Numbered from the stretch's first letter, positions 9,020 to 17,673 are shown. The stretch: 64,000 bases of DNA from Anseongella ginsenosidimutans (GCF_008033235.1 NZ_CP042432.1:2170001-2234000); one strand, 5' to 3'. The notes: generated by a model from the sequence alone, not told the origin. Program-made: numbers and translations.

Positions 9020-10122
9020 ATGAAAGCCATTGCATTAGTTCCAGGAACCACTACTGTTTCATTGAAAGACGTACCCGAACCTGCTATTGAACATACGGAC
9101 GATATAAAGATTAAAATATCACAGGTGGGGATTTGCGGCACGGACCGGGAGCAGGCGGAAGGCGGGCGGGCGGACGCGCCTCCGGGCAGGGGGAACTGAT
9201 CATTGGGCATGAGATGTTCGGGCAGGTGCTGGAAACCGGATCTACCGTGGAAGATGTTCGGAAAGGGGACTTTGGGGTATTTACCGTGCGCAGGGGCTGC
9301 GGAAAATGCGCGGCATGCGAAAAGGGACGCAGCGATATGTGCCTTACCGGCGACTATACCGAAAGGGGGATTAAAGGCGCCGATGGGTTTCAGGCCGAAT
9401 TTGTGGTGGACAGGGAGGCGTACTTCGTGAAGGTACCCGGAAAGATTGCAGAGATCGGGGTGCTTACCGAGCCCATGTCCGTAGCGGCAAAGGCAATCGA
9501 CGAAGCGTTGCGGGTTCAGCAGGCACGGTTGAATGCCTTTGAGGATACGGACAAATGGTTCCGCGGAAAAAAGGCCCTGATAGCCGGCATCGGCCCTATT
9601 GGTTTGATGGCGGCCTTCGCACTGCGTCTGCGGGGCGCGGAAGTTGTCGGGATGGACATTGTGGATGAAGATACCTTGCGTCCCGAGGTTTTACGCCAGA
9701 TCGGCGGGAAATACATTGACGGGCGCATTACGGAAACGCGCGACCTGGATGAGGTGCTGGGACAGATCGATTTCGTCTTTGAGGCCGCCGGTATTGCAAA
9801 GCTTCAGATCCAGTTAATAGATACGCTTGGGATGAATGCCATTTATTTGGCTACTGGCATTCCCGCCGGTTCCCGGCCGCTGACGGTAAATGGGGCCGAA
9901 TTAATGCAGCAGCTGGTGTTGAAGAACCAGGTGTTGATAGGTAGCGTGAACGCGGGCATTGAGCATTATAAAGCAGCGGTAGCGTACCTGGAAGCGTCGC
10001 TGGAAAAATGGCCGGACGCGATCCGGCAGGTAATTACCGAGCGAATTCCGGCTTCGGATTTTAAGCGTGCCCTGGAGCATCATTCAAAAGATGAGATCAA
10101 AGTAGTTGTCGAGTGGGCGTAG
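9020..10122 (+). pseudogene. zinc-dependent glucose 1-dehydrogenase-type gene, frame broken once
   Basis: Two frames join into one protein of about 367 residues. The ATG at 9020 gives MKAIALVPGTTTVSLKDVPE and continues to VGICGTDRE (catalytic-zinc Cys39), then hits TGA at 9197-9199. The next frame resumes at ELIIGHEMFGQV with the zinc-binding GHE, the structural-zinc cysteines CGKCAACEKGRSDMC and a Rossmann motif GIGPIG. Adding one G to the G5 run at 9189-9193 restores a continuous frame. The family (MDR alcohol dehydrogenase, Sulfolobus-type glucose dehydrogenase) oxidises aldoses with NAD(P). If the missing base is a sequencing error the gene is normal; otherwise it is a pseudogene. Its downstream neighbour is another sugar-type oxidoreductase. 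Confidence 0.75.
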
Positions 10123-10151
10123 TGATCGCGACACGTCAGGTACCGGTACGG

Positions 10152-10355
10152 GAAGGCGGCCCCCTGAAGGCGGCTCCTTGAAGGCGGTCCTTGAAGGCGG
10201 TCCCTGAAGGCGGTCCCTGAAGGCGGCCCTGAAGGCGGTCCCTGAAGCGGTATTGCCAGGGGTCTTATCTGCCGCGGTTTTCAGGAAAAGAAGCCAATCA
10301 GTCCGAACTACTGCTCCTGGAAGAGAAGGCTTATCTGCCGCGGTTTCCAGGAAAA
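10152..10355. repeat. intergenic minisatellite and a 26-bp direct repeat
   Basis: The 295-base gap between the dehydrogenase and the Gfo/Idh gene holds no gene. At 10152-10250 about eight degenerate units of 12-14 bases follow one another, each beginning GAAGGCGG and ending in TCCCT or similar. Then a 26-base segment beginning CTTATCTGCCGCGGTTTTCA occurs twice (10264-10289 and 10330-10355) with one mismatch. There are no unique spacers as in CRISPR arrays. Purpose unknown. Confidence 0.75.
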
Positions 10356-10417
10356 AAACCTATTTTTAAGGCGGAGGCGTTGTGAATTAACCTGGATTTG
10401 AATTAACCTGAACAGAA

Positions 10418-11731
10418 ATGACCGTTGACCGGAGATCTTTTATAAAAATGACCTCGGCCATTGCTGCCGGAGGAATGATGGTTCCTGCATTCGCCCGCGG
10501 GGCCGGACACCTTATAGCGCCCAGCGACAGGCTGAATATGGCCCTGATCGGCTGCAGGAATATGGGATGGGCGGACCTGAGCGGTTTCCTTCAGCACAAG
10601 GAAGTGCGCTGCCTGGCGCTTTGCGACATTGATAAAAACGTACTTGCTTCACGGGCGAAAGAACTTAGTGAGCTGCAAGGCCAAAAACCTGACCTTTACG
10701 GGGATTATCGGGCCGTGCTGGACCGGAAAGATATTGACGCGGTGATCATCGGAACGCCGGATCACTGGCATTGCCTTCAGTTTGTGGATTCCTGCGAAGC
10801 GGGGAAAGATATTTATGTTGAAAAGCCCATTAGTAACAGCATTGCCGGGTGTGATGCGATGGTATCGGCTGCGGAAAAGTACAATACGGTTATTCAGGTG
10901 GGTCAGCAGCAGCGGAGCGGAAAGCACTGGCATGAGATGATCGGCTACCTCCGCTCGGGAAAGCTGGGCAACATTGGACGTGTTCACATATGGGCCAACT
11001 TCAATTATGCGGCAATAAAGTCGCCGGTTCCCGATTCCGGGATCCCCGAAGGCGTGGATTTCAATACCTGGTTAGGCCCCGCACCCGGGCGAACATTTAA
11101 CAAGCAGCGCTTTCACGGCTCCTGGAGAATGTTCTGGGATTATGGCGGCGGGCTCATCACTGACTGGGGCGTCCATTTACTCGATATGGGTTTATGGGGA
11201 ATGGATATTAAAGCCATGCCGCAGAAAATACTTTCCAGCGGCGGCAATTACCTGTACCCGGAAGGCGCCCATGAAACATTCGATACGCTGTCCGTCACCT
11301 ACCAGTTTCCCGATTTTATGCTCGAATGGGAAAATAACGCGGGGGTGGAAACCGGCCCCTATGGGAGGAATTACGGCGTGTTGTTCCGCGGCACAAACGG
11401 AACCCTGGTTGCTGACAGGAATAACTGGGCGGTCTATCCTGAAAAGGAAAAGATCGCGGAGCTAACCGTTCAGGCAGATGGCAGGGATCATCAAAACCAC
11501 ATCCGCAATTTCCTGGATCACGTTAAGTCCCGCGACCGGAACACGGCTTGTACGATTGAAAATGGCAGTCTTTGCGCCCGTTACGCCCACTTCGGAAATA
11601 TCGGCGCCCGGATCGGTGGGGCTGCCCTGACTTATGATCCTAAAAAGGGAAAATTTGATGTTTCAGCCGCCAATAAATACCTTCAGCCGGAATACCGGAG
11701 CCCCTGGAAATTCCCGGGACGCGGCCGGTAA
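10418..11731 (+). CDS. Gfo/Idh/MocA family oxidoreductase, Tat-exported
   Basis: A 437-residue exported oxidoreductase. The N-terminus carries a twin-arginine motif (DRRSFIKMTS) and a hydrophobic stretch ending at PAFARG, so the folded, cofactor-loaded protein is probably sent to the periplasm. Residues 40-160 form the NAD(P)-binding Rossmann domain, starting NMALIGCRNMG, with the characteristic EKP motif in YVEKPISNS. The C-terminal alpha/beta domain includes the segment WDYGGGLITDWGVHLLDMG, typical of Bacteroidota members. Family members act on sugars, inositols or glycosidic bonds (NAD-dependent retaining mechanism); the substrate is not predictable. It follows the glucose-dehydrogenase-type gene and faces the rhamnosidase, which suggests a sugar-processing context. 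The stop lies inside the first unit of a 71-bp tandem repeat. Confidence 0.88.
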   Translation: MTVDRRSFIKMTSAIAAGGMMVPAFARGAGHLIAPSDRLNMALIGCRNMGWADLSGFLQHKEVRCLALCDIDKNVLASRAKELSELQGQKPDLYGDYRAVLDRKDIDAVIIGTPDHWHCLQFVDSCEAGKDIYVEKPISNSIAGCDAMVSAAEKYNTVIQVGQQQRSGKHWHEMIGYLRSGKLGNIGRVHIWANFNYAAIKSPVPDSGIPEGVDFNTWLGPAPGRTFNKQRFHGSWRMFWDYGGGLITDWGVHLLDMGLWGMDIKAMPQKILSSGGNYLYPEGAHETFDTLSVTYQFPDFMLEWENNAGVETGPYGRNYGVLFRGTNGTLVADRNNWAVYPEKEKIAELTVQADGRDHQNHIRNFLDHVKSRDRNTACTIENGSLCARYAHFGNIGARIGGAALTYDPKKGKFDVSAANKYLQPEYRSPWKFPGRGR

Positions 11732-11884
11732 GGTCGCAATAACGATACGGATATTACGATTCCGGACAGCGAGTCCGGACATGGCCGGGACGCGGCGGTA
11801 GGTTCGCAATAACGATACGGGTATTACGATCCCGGACGGTGAATCCGAAAGTTCCCCGGACGCGGCCGGTAGCGATCGCAAGGC
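11714..11884. repeat. tandem repeat, about 2.4 units of 71 bp
   Basis: The segment beginning CCGGGACGCGGCCGGTAAGG recurs at a spacing of about 71 bases: units start near 11714 and 11785, and a partial third near 11856. The first unit covers the last codons and the stop of the Gfo/Idh gene, so the array seems to have grown from the 3' end of that gene. Both full units contain CAATAACGATACGG followed by TATTACGAT. Confidence 0.75.
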
Positions 11885-11931
11885 GGCTGAAAGATTCCAG
11901 AAGGACGAAAGGTTCAGCAGAATGAATGCGT

Positions 11932-14754
11932 TCAGTAAGCAACGGTAAAATCATAAGAGCCCGGAAGAACGGTCAGTACCAGTTTTTTGCCGGCTGGCCG
12001 GACGTGTTGAAGCCATTTCTGTTCCTTTATTGGTTGTCCCCCTTCGCGTACCTGGTCCAAAGCCGCGGCAGGCAGGTGAATATCCGCCCGGGTATTGGGG
12101 GGAATTGCTGTTTTTAGTCTGAATTCCTCTTCGCTTTTTTTCCAATGCACCGTGATTTTCCCGGAAATAGCATGGTAGGAGGCTTGTGCTTCGTCAATTC
12201 CTTCCACTGGCTGCGGCGCAATCTTTATTTCCCGGTAGGCGGTGCTTCCTTCCCGCTGGCCGATGCCCGCCAGCCCGCTGTAAAGCCATTCCATCAGGTG
12301 CCCGAGCATCATATGATTATTGGACACGTATTTCAGGGCAGCCCAGGATTCGGTCAGCGCCGTGGCGCCCCTTGCTATCTGGAAACCGTAGCCGGGCACG
12401 TCATCCCGGTTATTCATTTCATACAATAATTGGGAAGCGCCCCCTTGCTCCAGTACGCGTACCAGGTAGCGGTAGCCCACGTCGCCCGCTGTCAGGGCTT
12501 TGCCGCTGGCTTTGACAGAATCCAGCAGGTTGCTGAATACGTTTTCCCGGCGGTTTTCAGGAACCAACCCCATGTATAAGGGCATGGCAAAAGAGGTCTG
12601 GCTGCCGGTGGCATATACCGCGGCGGCGGAATTAAAGAACTTCGCGTTGAAGGCGTGTTTTATCGCGGCGGCCAGTTCCCGGTAACGGCGGCTGTCATCT
12701 TTCTTTCCCAACAGCTCTGCGACCTGGCTGAGGATATGCGCATCATAATAGTAGATTGCTGTGGCTGTCAGCGGGATGGGGGTTAACTGCGAAGGCCCCG
12801 GTGGTTCCGGGCCAAGGTCAAACCAGTCCCCAAGTCCGTGCGAGAGGATATGGCCTTCCGCTTTGCTGCCAAGATAGGCAAGGTAGCGGCACATCATGTC
12901 ATACGCCCTTACAAGCACCTCTTTATCGCCGTACCACTGATACAAGTACCAGGGGATGATCACCGAGGCGCTTCCCCATTCGGGCGAATCGCGGAACCCG
13001 CCTTCAAAGGGCACAAACTCCGGAGCTATGTCGGGAACCAGGCCGTTGGGCAGCTGTGCTTCGATCATGTCGTCCACTACTTTATTGTAGAGGTGCAGGA
13101 TATCGTAGCGGTATTTGATGGAGCTGCCCATCAGGTGGGCCTGTTCAAGCCAGCCAAGTTTTTCGCGATGGGGGCAATCAGTAGTTACGCTGGCCAGATT
13201 GCTTCGGATTGACCAGTCGATCAATTCATGGATCTGATTGAAGAGCGGACTGGAGCAACTAAATGTGCCAACCGTGGGGGTGCTGTTGCGTGTATGAAGA
13301 AACTGTAGCGAATGCACCCGGGTTTTGCCTGCTGTTATGCTTTTGGAAGGAGCCGGTATTTCGGCTTGAGGCGAGCCGTCGACCGGAACAGCCGCAACAG
13401 CCGGAACGGCGCCTTCCACCAGGGCGAAACGAAAGCCATAATAAGTAAAGCGGGCTTGCCAGGTTTCAAGGTCGTTTCCCTTTAAAACATATTCGAAATA
13501 ATAGGGGCCGCCCGAAGCGCGCTGCGTGGGTACTCCATTTTCATCCAGCAGCTCACCTGGCGTAATCCTGACCGTATCGCCTTTCTGTCCGCGAACTTGC
13601 AGCGAAATGATCCCGGAAGCATTTTGCCCGAAATCATAGACATACTTACCCGGAGCGGGTTTGGAAATGCGCAGGATTTCCAGCGTATCCATTACCTGTA
13701 AAGGATATTCTATCTGTGGCTTCATTTGGCCTCCCGGCCCCTGGCTGATCAATACCGGTTTCCAGCCGCTGTCATCAAACCCTTGCCGGTCCCAGCCGGC
13801 TTGTTCCAGGCGGGCATCATAACTTTCCCCACCGTAAATGCTTGAAAAGATCAATGGGGAAGGGGAGGTTTTCCAGCTCTCATCGGTAACGACCTCCCGC
13901 GAAGTCCCGTCGGTAAACCGCAGTACCAGTTTCAGCCTGAACATGGGATATCCCTGCGCAATGACCAGTTTCCGGTACCGCTCGCGGTTCACGTAAAAAA
14001 ATCCTGTGCCCACCAGTCCTCCCAGCACATTTTCGCCCTGCTGCAGCTGGCTGGTAACGTCGTAGGAATTATAAAGGCAGCGGTCCCTGTAATCGGTCCA
14101 GCCGGGAGTCAGAAAATCATCCCCTACCTTTTCCCCGTTCAGGTGCAGCTCGTACTGGCCGAGGCCCGATACAAACACAAAAGCAGCCTTCAGCGGCTTT
14201 TCGATGGAAAATGATTTCCGGAAATAAGGAATGTCCGCGCTTTTTACCGCTTTTTTGCCCAGTTCATTGCCGCTGCCATGAACACCAGGAATTACTTTCA
14301 GGGAATCGGGCAGTAATTCCAGGGCGATCCAATCGGCGTTCTTCCAGTCTTTTTCGCCCGCTAATCCGGTAGTAAAGGAAGCAGTTTCGCTCCAGGCGGA
14401 AAATTTGCCCGCCCGGTCCCGGATACGCACTTTCCAGTAGTACCGCCTGGCGGGTTCCAGCGGCGGCCCCTCGTAAAGCACCCACAAGTTTTCATCAGAA
14501 CGGACTTTGCCGGAATCCCAGATATCGGCTTCGCCTTTGCGAAGTTTTTCTTCCGAGCTGGCCACGAGCAGCTGGTAACCGCCCTGCATATAGCCCCGGC
14601 CGCTTGCCTGGATCCACCAGCTGAAATAGGGCTGATGGGTTTCCACGCCTACAGGATTGGTTTTATGATTGGTCCTGAGATTTACCGGCCTGGACGCCGC
14701 GTCTCCAAATGCCCAGGTAGAGATAAACAACAGGAAAAATAAGCATCCTTTCAT
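11932..14754 (-). CDS. alpha-L-rhamnosidase, GH78
   Basis: A 940-residue exported enzyme that releases terminal alpha-L-rhamnose by an inverting mechanism. Residues 1-18 are a signal peptide. A fibronectin-like Bac_rhamnosid N domain follows (about 20-130), then the rhamnosidase N-terminal lectin-like domain (about 180-350), and an (alpha/alpha)6 catalytic barrel from about 490. The catalytic block reads TDCPHREKLGW near residue 530; a second conserved acidic block, ALTESWAA, lies near residue 800; and the GH78 C-terminal signature YSGLAGI follows. The C-terminal beta-sandwich closes the protein. Length is normal for GH78. It is followed six bases later by an SDR dehydrogenase in the same direction, so both are probably one transcript; the released rhamnose may feed the neighbouring dehydrogenases. 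Confidence 0.92.
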   Translation of the reverse strand: MKGCLFFLLFISTWAFGDAASRPVNLRTNHKTNPVGVETHQPYFSWWIQASGRGYMQGGYQLLVASSEEKLRKGEADIWDSGKVRSDENLWVLYEGPPLEPARRYYWKVRIRDRAGKFSAWSETASFTTGLAGEKDWKNADWIALELLPDSLKVIPGVHGSGNELGKKAVKSADIPYFRKSFSIEKPLKAAFVFVSGLGQYELHLNGEKVGDDFLTPGWTDYRDRCLYNSYDVTSQLQQGENVLGGLVGTGFFYVNRERYRKLVIAQGYPMFRLKLVLRFTDGTSREVVTDESWKTSPSPLIFSSIYGGESYDARLEQAGWDRQGFDDSGWKPVLISQGPGGQMKPQIEYPLQVMDTLEILRISKPAPGKYVYDFGQNASGIISLQVRGQKGDTVRITPGELLDENGVPTQRASGGPYYFEYVLKGNDLETWQARFTYYGFRFALVEGAVPAVAAVPVDGSPQAEIPAPSKSITAGKTRVHSLQFLHTRNSTPTVGTFSCSSPLFNQIHELIDWSIRSNLASVTTDCPHREKLGWLEQAHLMGSSIKYRYDILHLYNKVVDDMIEAQLPNGLVPDIAPEFVPFEGGFRDSPEWGSASVIIPWYLYQWYGDKEVLVRAYDMMCRYLAYLGSKAEGHILSHGLGDWFDLGPEPPGPSQLTPIPLTATAIYYYDAHILSQVAELLGKKDDSRRYRELAAAIKHAFNAKFFNSAAAVYATGSQTSFAMPLYMGLVPENRRENVFSNLLDSVKASGKALTAGDVGYRYLVRVLEQGGASQLLYEMNNRDDVPGYGFQIARGATALTESWAALKYVSNNHMMLGHLMEWLYSGLAGIGQREGSTAYREIKIAPQPVEGIDEAQASYHAISGKITVHWKKSEEEFRLKTAIPPNTRADIHLPAAALDQVREGGQPIKEQKWLQHVRPAGKKLVLTVLPGSYDFTVAY

Positions 14755-14759
14755 GTTTG

Positions 14760-15548
14760 TCAGGCATTCGCAAGGGAACGGTCAAGGTGTACATATCCTC
14801 CGTCAACATGGATCAACTGGCCGGTGGTATGTCCGGAGCGTTCCGATAAGAGGAAGACGACCGCGTCCGCGATTTCAGAGGCCTTAGTCATGCGGTTTCC
14901 AAGGGGTATCCTGGCTTCGATCTCTGCAAGCTTTTTACCAGGGTCGGGCAAAGATTCTATCCATCGGGCATATAAAGGGGTCCAGCATTCAGCTACGACG
15001 ACGGCGTTTACCCGGATTTCGTATTTAAGCAGTTCAACTGCCCATTCCCGTGTAAGCGCATTCCTGCCCCCGTTAGCGGCAGCATATGCAGAAGTGTTTC
15101 CCTGCCCGGTTTCGGCTGTCTTTGACGTAATATTTACAATGGCGCCCTTGGTTTTCTTCAAAGCTGGCAAGGCATAATGCGCCATCAGGTAATAATGCAC
15201 CACGTTCTTATGGAGAGAAGCCATGAATTTTTCATAACTGCCTGCTTCCAGGCCAACGCCGTCATTCACGCCGGCGTTATTTACAAGGCCATGAATGGCC
15301 CCGAATTTCTCTAAAACTGCTGTTACTGCATTTGACGAGGCCTGGGGATCGGTTAGCTCTGCTACTACCTGGTGGCATTTCCCGCCGCCTGCTTCTATTT
15401 CTGCTACCGCTTTGCGGTTATCCTGCTCGTTTCTTCCTACGATAACCGGTATAGCGCCTTCTGCAGCAAGTGAATCTGCAATTCCCTTGCCGATGCCTTT
15501 TGCACCCCCGGTCACAATAATGATCTTGTCAGTAAGTTGGAGATCCAT
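14760..15548 (-). CDS. SDR family oxidoreductase with YxxxN active site
   Basis: A 262-residue classical short-chain dehydrogenase. The nucleotide-binding motif TGGAKGIG is at 13-20, NNAG at 90-93 and the catalytic Ser at 142 with Tyr at 155. The usual YxxxK motif reads YAAAN: Asn159 stands where the catalytic Lys is expected. The C-terminal VDGGY loop is present. Length and motif order are otherwise normal. It lies immediately upstream of the rhamnosidase in the same direction, which suggests action on a deoxyhexose such as L-fucose or L-rhamnose, but this is inference. The Lys-to-Asn change could mean a subfamily variant, altered chemistry or loss of activity. Confidence 0.85.
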   Translation of the reverse strand: MDLQLTDKIIIVTGGAKGIGKGIADSLAAEGAIPVIVGRNEQDNRKAVAEIEAGGGKCHQVVAELTDPQASSNAVTAVLEKFGAIHGLVNNAGVNDGVGLEAGSYEKFMASLHKNVVHYYLMAHYALPALKKTKGAIVNITSKTAETGQGNTSAYAAANGGRNALTREWAVELLKYEIRVNAVVVAECWTPLYARWIESLPDPGKKLAEIEARIPLGNRMTKASEIADAVVFLLSERSGHTTGQLIHVDGGYVHLDRSLANA

Positions 15549-15595
15549 GATATATCAGTTTGGTTCAACAGGCAGAAAGATAGCCATTAATACCG

Positions 15596-16039
15596 TCAGT
15601 CGCCGCGATTTTCAGCGAACCGGCGATAGTTTTCTTCGCTGGCGAAATACATCACTTTATCGTTATTGCCCGTTAAAACAATATAAGCAGTTGCCTTATC
15701 AACCGGTTTGGAGGTAAACGGGTCAATAGCTGTTCGCATGGAAGCATTCTTCGTAAGAAGTTCCTGACATTTCTCACAGCATCCGAAATAAGCTCTTCCT
15801 TCGAAGAGAACCAGCCTTTGTCTCATTTCCCGATACTCATCGGTCATCATGCACACAAACTCCGTGGGAACATAATCGCCTGGCTGATAGGTAAGGCGGA
15901 TGTGTGCCAGCGCTTCCTGGTCCTGAACCACCTGTGGCTGCTCCCGGCTTGCCGCTGTTTTTTCGGGTGCATTATTACAAGCGGTAAGAAGCGCCCCGCT
16001 AACTGCCGCGATGCAAAATGCATAAAGTATCCGTCGCAT
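15596..16039 (-). CDS. small lipoprotein with TRASH/YHS-like metal site
   Basis: About 147 residues from the preferred ATG at 16037-16039. A start at 16075 is possible but would overlap higA and put a hydrophilic leader before the signal peptide. The signal peptide ends in a lipobox (ALLTAC). The mature part contains VCMMTDEY and, some 25 residues on, YFGCCEKCQELL, a Cys arrangement like TRASH/YHS-type metal-binding domains, then a C-terminal YFASEENYRRFAEN segment typical of that fold. It is likely a periplasmic or outer-membrane-attached metal sensor or carrier. It directly follows the HigBA pair and is probably independent of it. Function is inferred from the Cys pattern only. Confidence 0.65.
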   Translation of the reverse strand: MRRILYAFCIAAVSGALLTACNNAPEKTAASREQPQVVQDQEALAHIRLTYQPGDYVPTEFVCMMTDEYREMRQRLVLFEGRAYFGCCEKCQELLTKNASMRTAIDPFTSKPVDKATAYIVLTGNNDKVMYFASEENYRRFAENRGD

Positions 16040-16061
16040 AGTATCTTCTAAAATGGCTTCC

Positions 16062-16427
16062 TTATGCATGTTCAAGAATGAATTTTGCGTCTATGTTAAG
16101 TTCTGAATGAACACTTTTTAGAAATTTAAGATCAGGTTTTTGTTTGCCTTTCATGATCAGGGAAAGTTTGGATTCGCTAATTTTGAGTCGTTTCGCCAGT
16201 TCTTTTTGCTTTAAGCGCATTTCGAACATACGCATTTCGATCATGCCGGTTAAGGTAGTCGGAGCCTCCAGGGTATACTTATGCTGCTCGTATTCCTGTG
16301 CAGCAAGGGCAAGTTTGCGGATTTCCGTTAACTGATCTTTGGAAACGTGATCACTTCCGAGAGCCATCAGGCCATCAATTTTCGCCATTATCTTCTCGTA
16401 GTCACTTTCACTGGTTATTTTTTTCAT
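16062..16427 (-). CDS. higA: HigA-type antitoxin, HTH-XRE
   Basis: A 121-residue DNA-binding antitoxin. The C-terminal half is a helix-turn-helix of the XRE/Cro type: MRLKQKELAKRLKISESKLS followed by LIMKGKQKPDLKFLKSVHSE. The N-terminal half is a helical extension that would contact the toxin. The gene follows the toxin 65 bases downstream; toxin-first order is typical of higBA and unusual among other type II pairs. The pair is expected to bind the palindrome at 16801-16815 and repress its own promoter. Start is the ATG at 16427. Confidence 0.85.
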   Translation of the reverse strand: MKKITSESDYEKIMAKIDGLMALGSDHVSKDQLTEIRKLALAAQEYEQHKYTLEAPTTLTGMIEMRMFEMRLKQKELAKRLKISESKLSLIMKGKQKPDLKFLKSVHSELNIDAKFILEHA

Positions 16428-16492
16428 CGTTTTATGCTAAAAAGTATAAATCTCCTGCGGACGTTTTTAAACGGCGATGAATGAACATCAAA

Positions 16493-16786
16493 TTAGATTG
16501 TTGAACAGTCAATAACATCGTAAGCCCTGTGAGTGCCTATAAACCGAACGTAAATAGTCCTGACATCAAAAAAGATCATCGCTACCAGCCGGTACTTATT
16601 CCCTCGAATGTTAAACACGAAACGGTCATTCCCAATAGCATCAACAGAATTAAACATTTCTTTTAACTCATGGAAACTTGCCCAATCGGCTTTCAATGTC
16701 AGGCGATACCAATTATTTAAGGCATCTTTTGCATTCGCATGTTCTTCAAAGAACTCCCGGATTTTTCCATAACTGATAACAACCAT
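16493..16786 (-). CDS. higB: HigB-type mRNA interferase toxin
   Basis: A 97-residue protein of the HigB_toxin family (RelE superfamily). Motifs include the N-terminal FFEEHANAKDALNNWYRLT, the DRFVFNIRGNKYRLVAMIFF strand pair and the C-terminal YVRFIGTHRAYDVID, where the conserved Tyr/His and Arg would form the RNase site. It precedes higA. The -7 promoter element TACCTTTG ends two bases before the ATG, so the message may be leaderless. Expected action is ribosome-dependent mRNA cleavage. Confidence 0.88.
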   Translation of the reverse strand: MVVISYGKIREFFEEHANAKDALNNWYRLTLKADWASFHELKEMFNSVDAIGNDRFVFNIRGNKYRLVAMIFFDVRTIYVRFIGTHRAYDVIDCSTI

Positions 16787-16788
16787 GA

Positions 16789-16815
16789 CAAAGGTAGTAA
16801 TTTAGAATTTCTAAA
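16789..16815 (-). promoter_or_regulatory. higBA promoter -7 box and palindromic operator
   Basis: On the minus strand TACCTTTG (16789-16796) matches the Bacteroidota -7 consensus TAnnTTTG. Just upstream, TTTAGAA-N-TTCTAAA (16801-16815) is a perfect 7+1+7 inverted repeat, placed between the -7 and -33 regions, where an antitoxin would block RNA polymerase. Operator function is inferred. Confidence 0.6.
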
Positions 16816-16987
16816 GAAAATTTTAATTTGATAGATATTCCGGCGTTAATTCACGCCAACAGATGTAACTGTAAAGCTAACAGAAGTACCGGGATAAGCA
16901 ATAAGGAAAGTCTATGTTCATTAAACCGAAAAGGTTTAAGAGCTGTAGAATAGGGACCATGTCTTCCCGCCCAAATCGTGTATAAAC

Positions 16988-17024
16988 CAAAAAAGCACCT
17001 ACGATCAATCTCGTAAGTGCTTTT
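16988..17024 (-). terminator. intrinsic terminator after tRNA-Asn
   Basis: On the minus strand AAAAGCACTTACGA pairs with TCGTAGGTGCTTTT across a 6-base loop and is followed by a T run. It lies just downstream of the tRNA-Asn gene and fits its 3' end. Confidence 0.7.
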
Positions 17025-17027
17025 CCG

Positions 17028-17104
17028 TGGCTCCTGCGGTTGGGCTCGAACCAACGACCCTCTGATTAACAGTCAGATGCTCTAACCAGCTGAGCTACGC
17101 AGGA
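17028..17104 (-). tRNA. tRNA-Asn (GTT)
   Basis: The minus strand folds into a full cloverleaf of 74 nucleotides plus an encoded CCA. The acceptor arms are TCCTGCG and CGCAGGA. The anticodon loop is CTGTTAA, giving anticodon GTT, and the T arm contains GGTTCGAGC. A terminator follows directly. Confidence 0.95.
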
Positions 17105-17191
17105 ATTTTTTGCCGGAAGGACCGGTTTTATGCCCCTTTTGCAAGGGACTGCAAATATCGCTCGAAAAAATGAATGATGCAAGAGTGGTTT

Positions 17192-17623
17192 TTATTTTTT
17201 ATTGCAGTTGCGGCAGGTGCCGGAAATTACCATGTTGATCATTTCGGGTTTAAAGCCGGCCGGCATGGTGAAGCCCGGGATATGAATGTCATTAAGGCAG
17301 TATAGTTTATTGCAGGCCGTGCAATTGAAGTGGATGTGTTCGTCGTGGTGTTCGTGTTCTGTGCAGGCGGAAGAGCAGGGGGCATAGTTGGCGGTGCCGT
17401 TCAGGTCAATAATGCGGTGAATGATCCCTTTTTCTTCGAATGTTTTGAGGATGCGGTAAAGCGTTACCCGGTTAATGTGCTGCCCAAGCAGCGATTCAAG
17501 CGTTGGCTGGCTGGTTGCCTCTTTCTTTGAAAAAAGGACGTTCAGCACATCCAGCCGCTGGCCGGTTTTTTTCAAATGGTGCTTTTCAAGTAATTCCCGA
17601 AATTTTTTTCCGTCCCTGTCCAT
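17192..17623 (-). CDS. Fur family transcriptional regulator, probably Zur-like
   Basis: A 143-residue metal-responsive repressor. Residues 1-80 form the winged-helix DNA-binding domain (HLKKTGQRLDVLNVLF, then HINRVTLYRILKTFEEKG). The dimerisation domain holds a His-rich metal site (CTEHEHHDEHIHF) and two structural CxxC pairs (CTAC and CRNC). The gene lies directly downstream of a His-rich lipoprotein and a TonB receptor that look like a zinc-uptake unit, which favours zinc sensing. A -7 box TAATTTTG (17631-17638) sits 7 bases before the ATG, so it has its own promoter. Metal identity is inferred from context. Confidence 0.85.
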   Translation of the reverse strand: MDRDGKKFRELLEKHHLKKTGQRLDVLNVLFSKKEATSQPTLESLLGQHINRVTLYRILKTFEEKGIIHRIIDLNGTANYAPCSSACTEHEHHDEHIHFNCTACNKLYCLNDIHIPGFTMPAGFKPEMINMVISGTCRNCNKK

Positions 17624-17630
17624 GCTGCCG

Positions 17631-17638
17631 CAAAATTA
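17631..17638 (-). promoter_or_regulatory. -7 promoter element of the fur-family gene
   Basis: Minus-strand TAATTTTG matches TAnnTTTG. It lies between the terminator of the upstream lipoprotein gene and the regulator's ATG, giving the regulator an independent transcript. Confidence 0.5.
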
Positions 17639-17673
17639 CAAAGAATTACAGGCTTTAAAAAGCCGGCGAATTT

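Noticed and set aside
10152-10250. Regular short repeats considered as a CRISPR array
   Set aside because: Units are 12-14 bases, adjacent and degenerate with no unique spacers, and no cas genes occur in the window.
16851-17054. A 67-codon minus-strand frame next to tRNA-Asn
   Set aside because: It overlaps the tRNA and its terminator and has no family resemblance.
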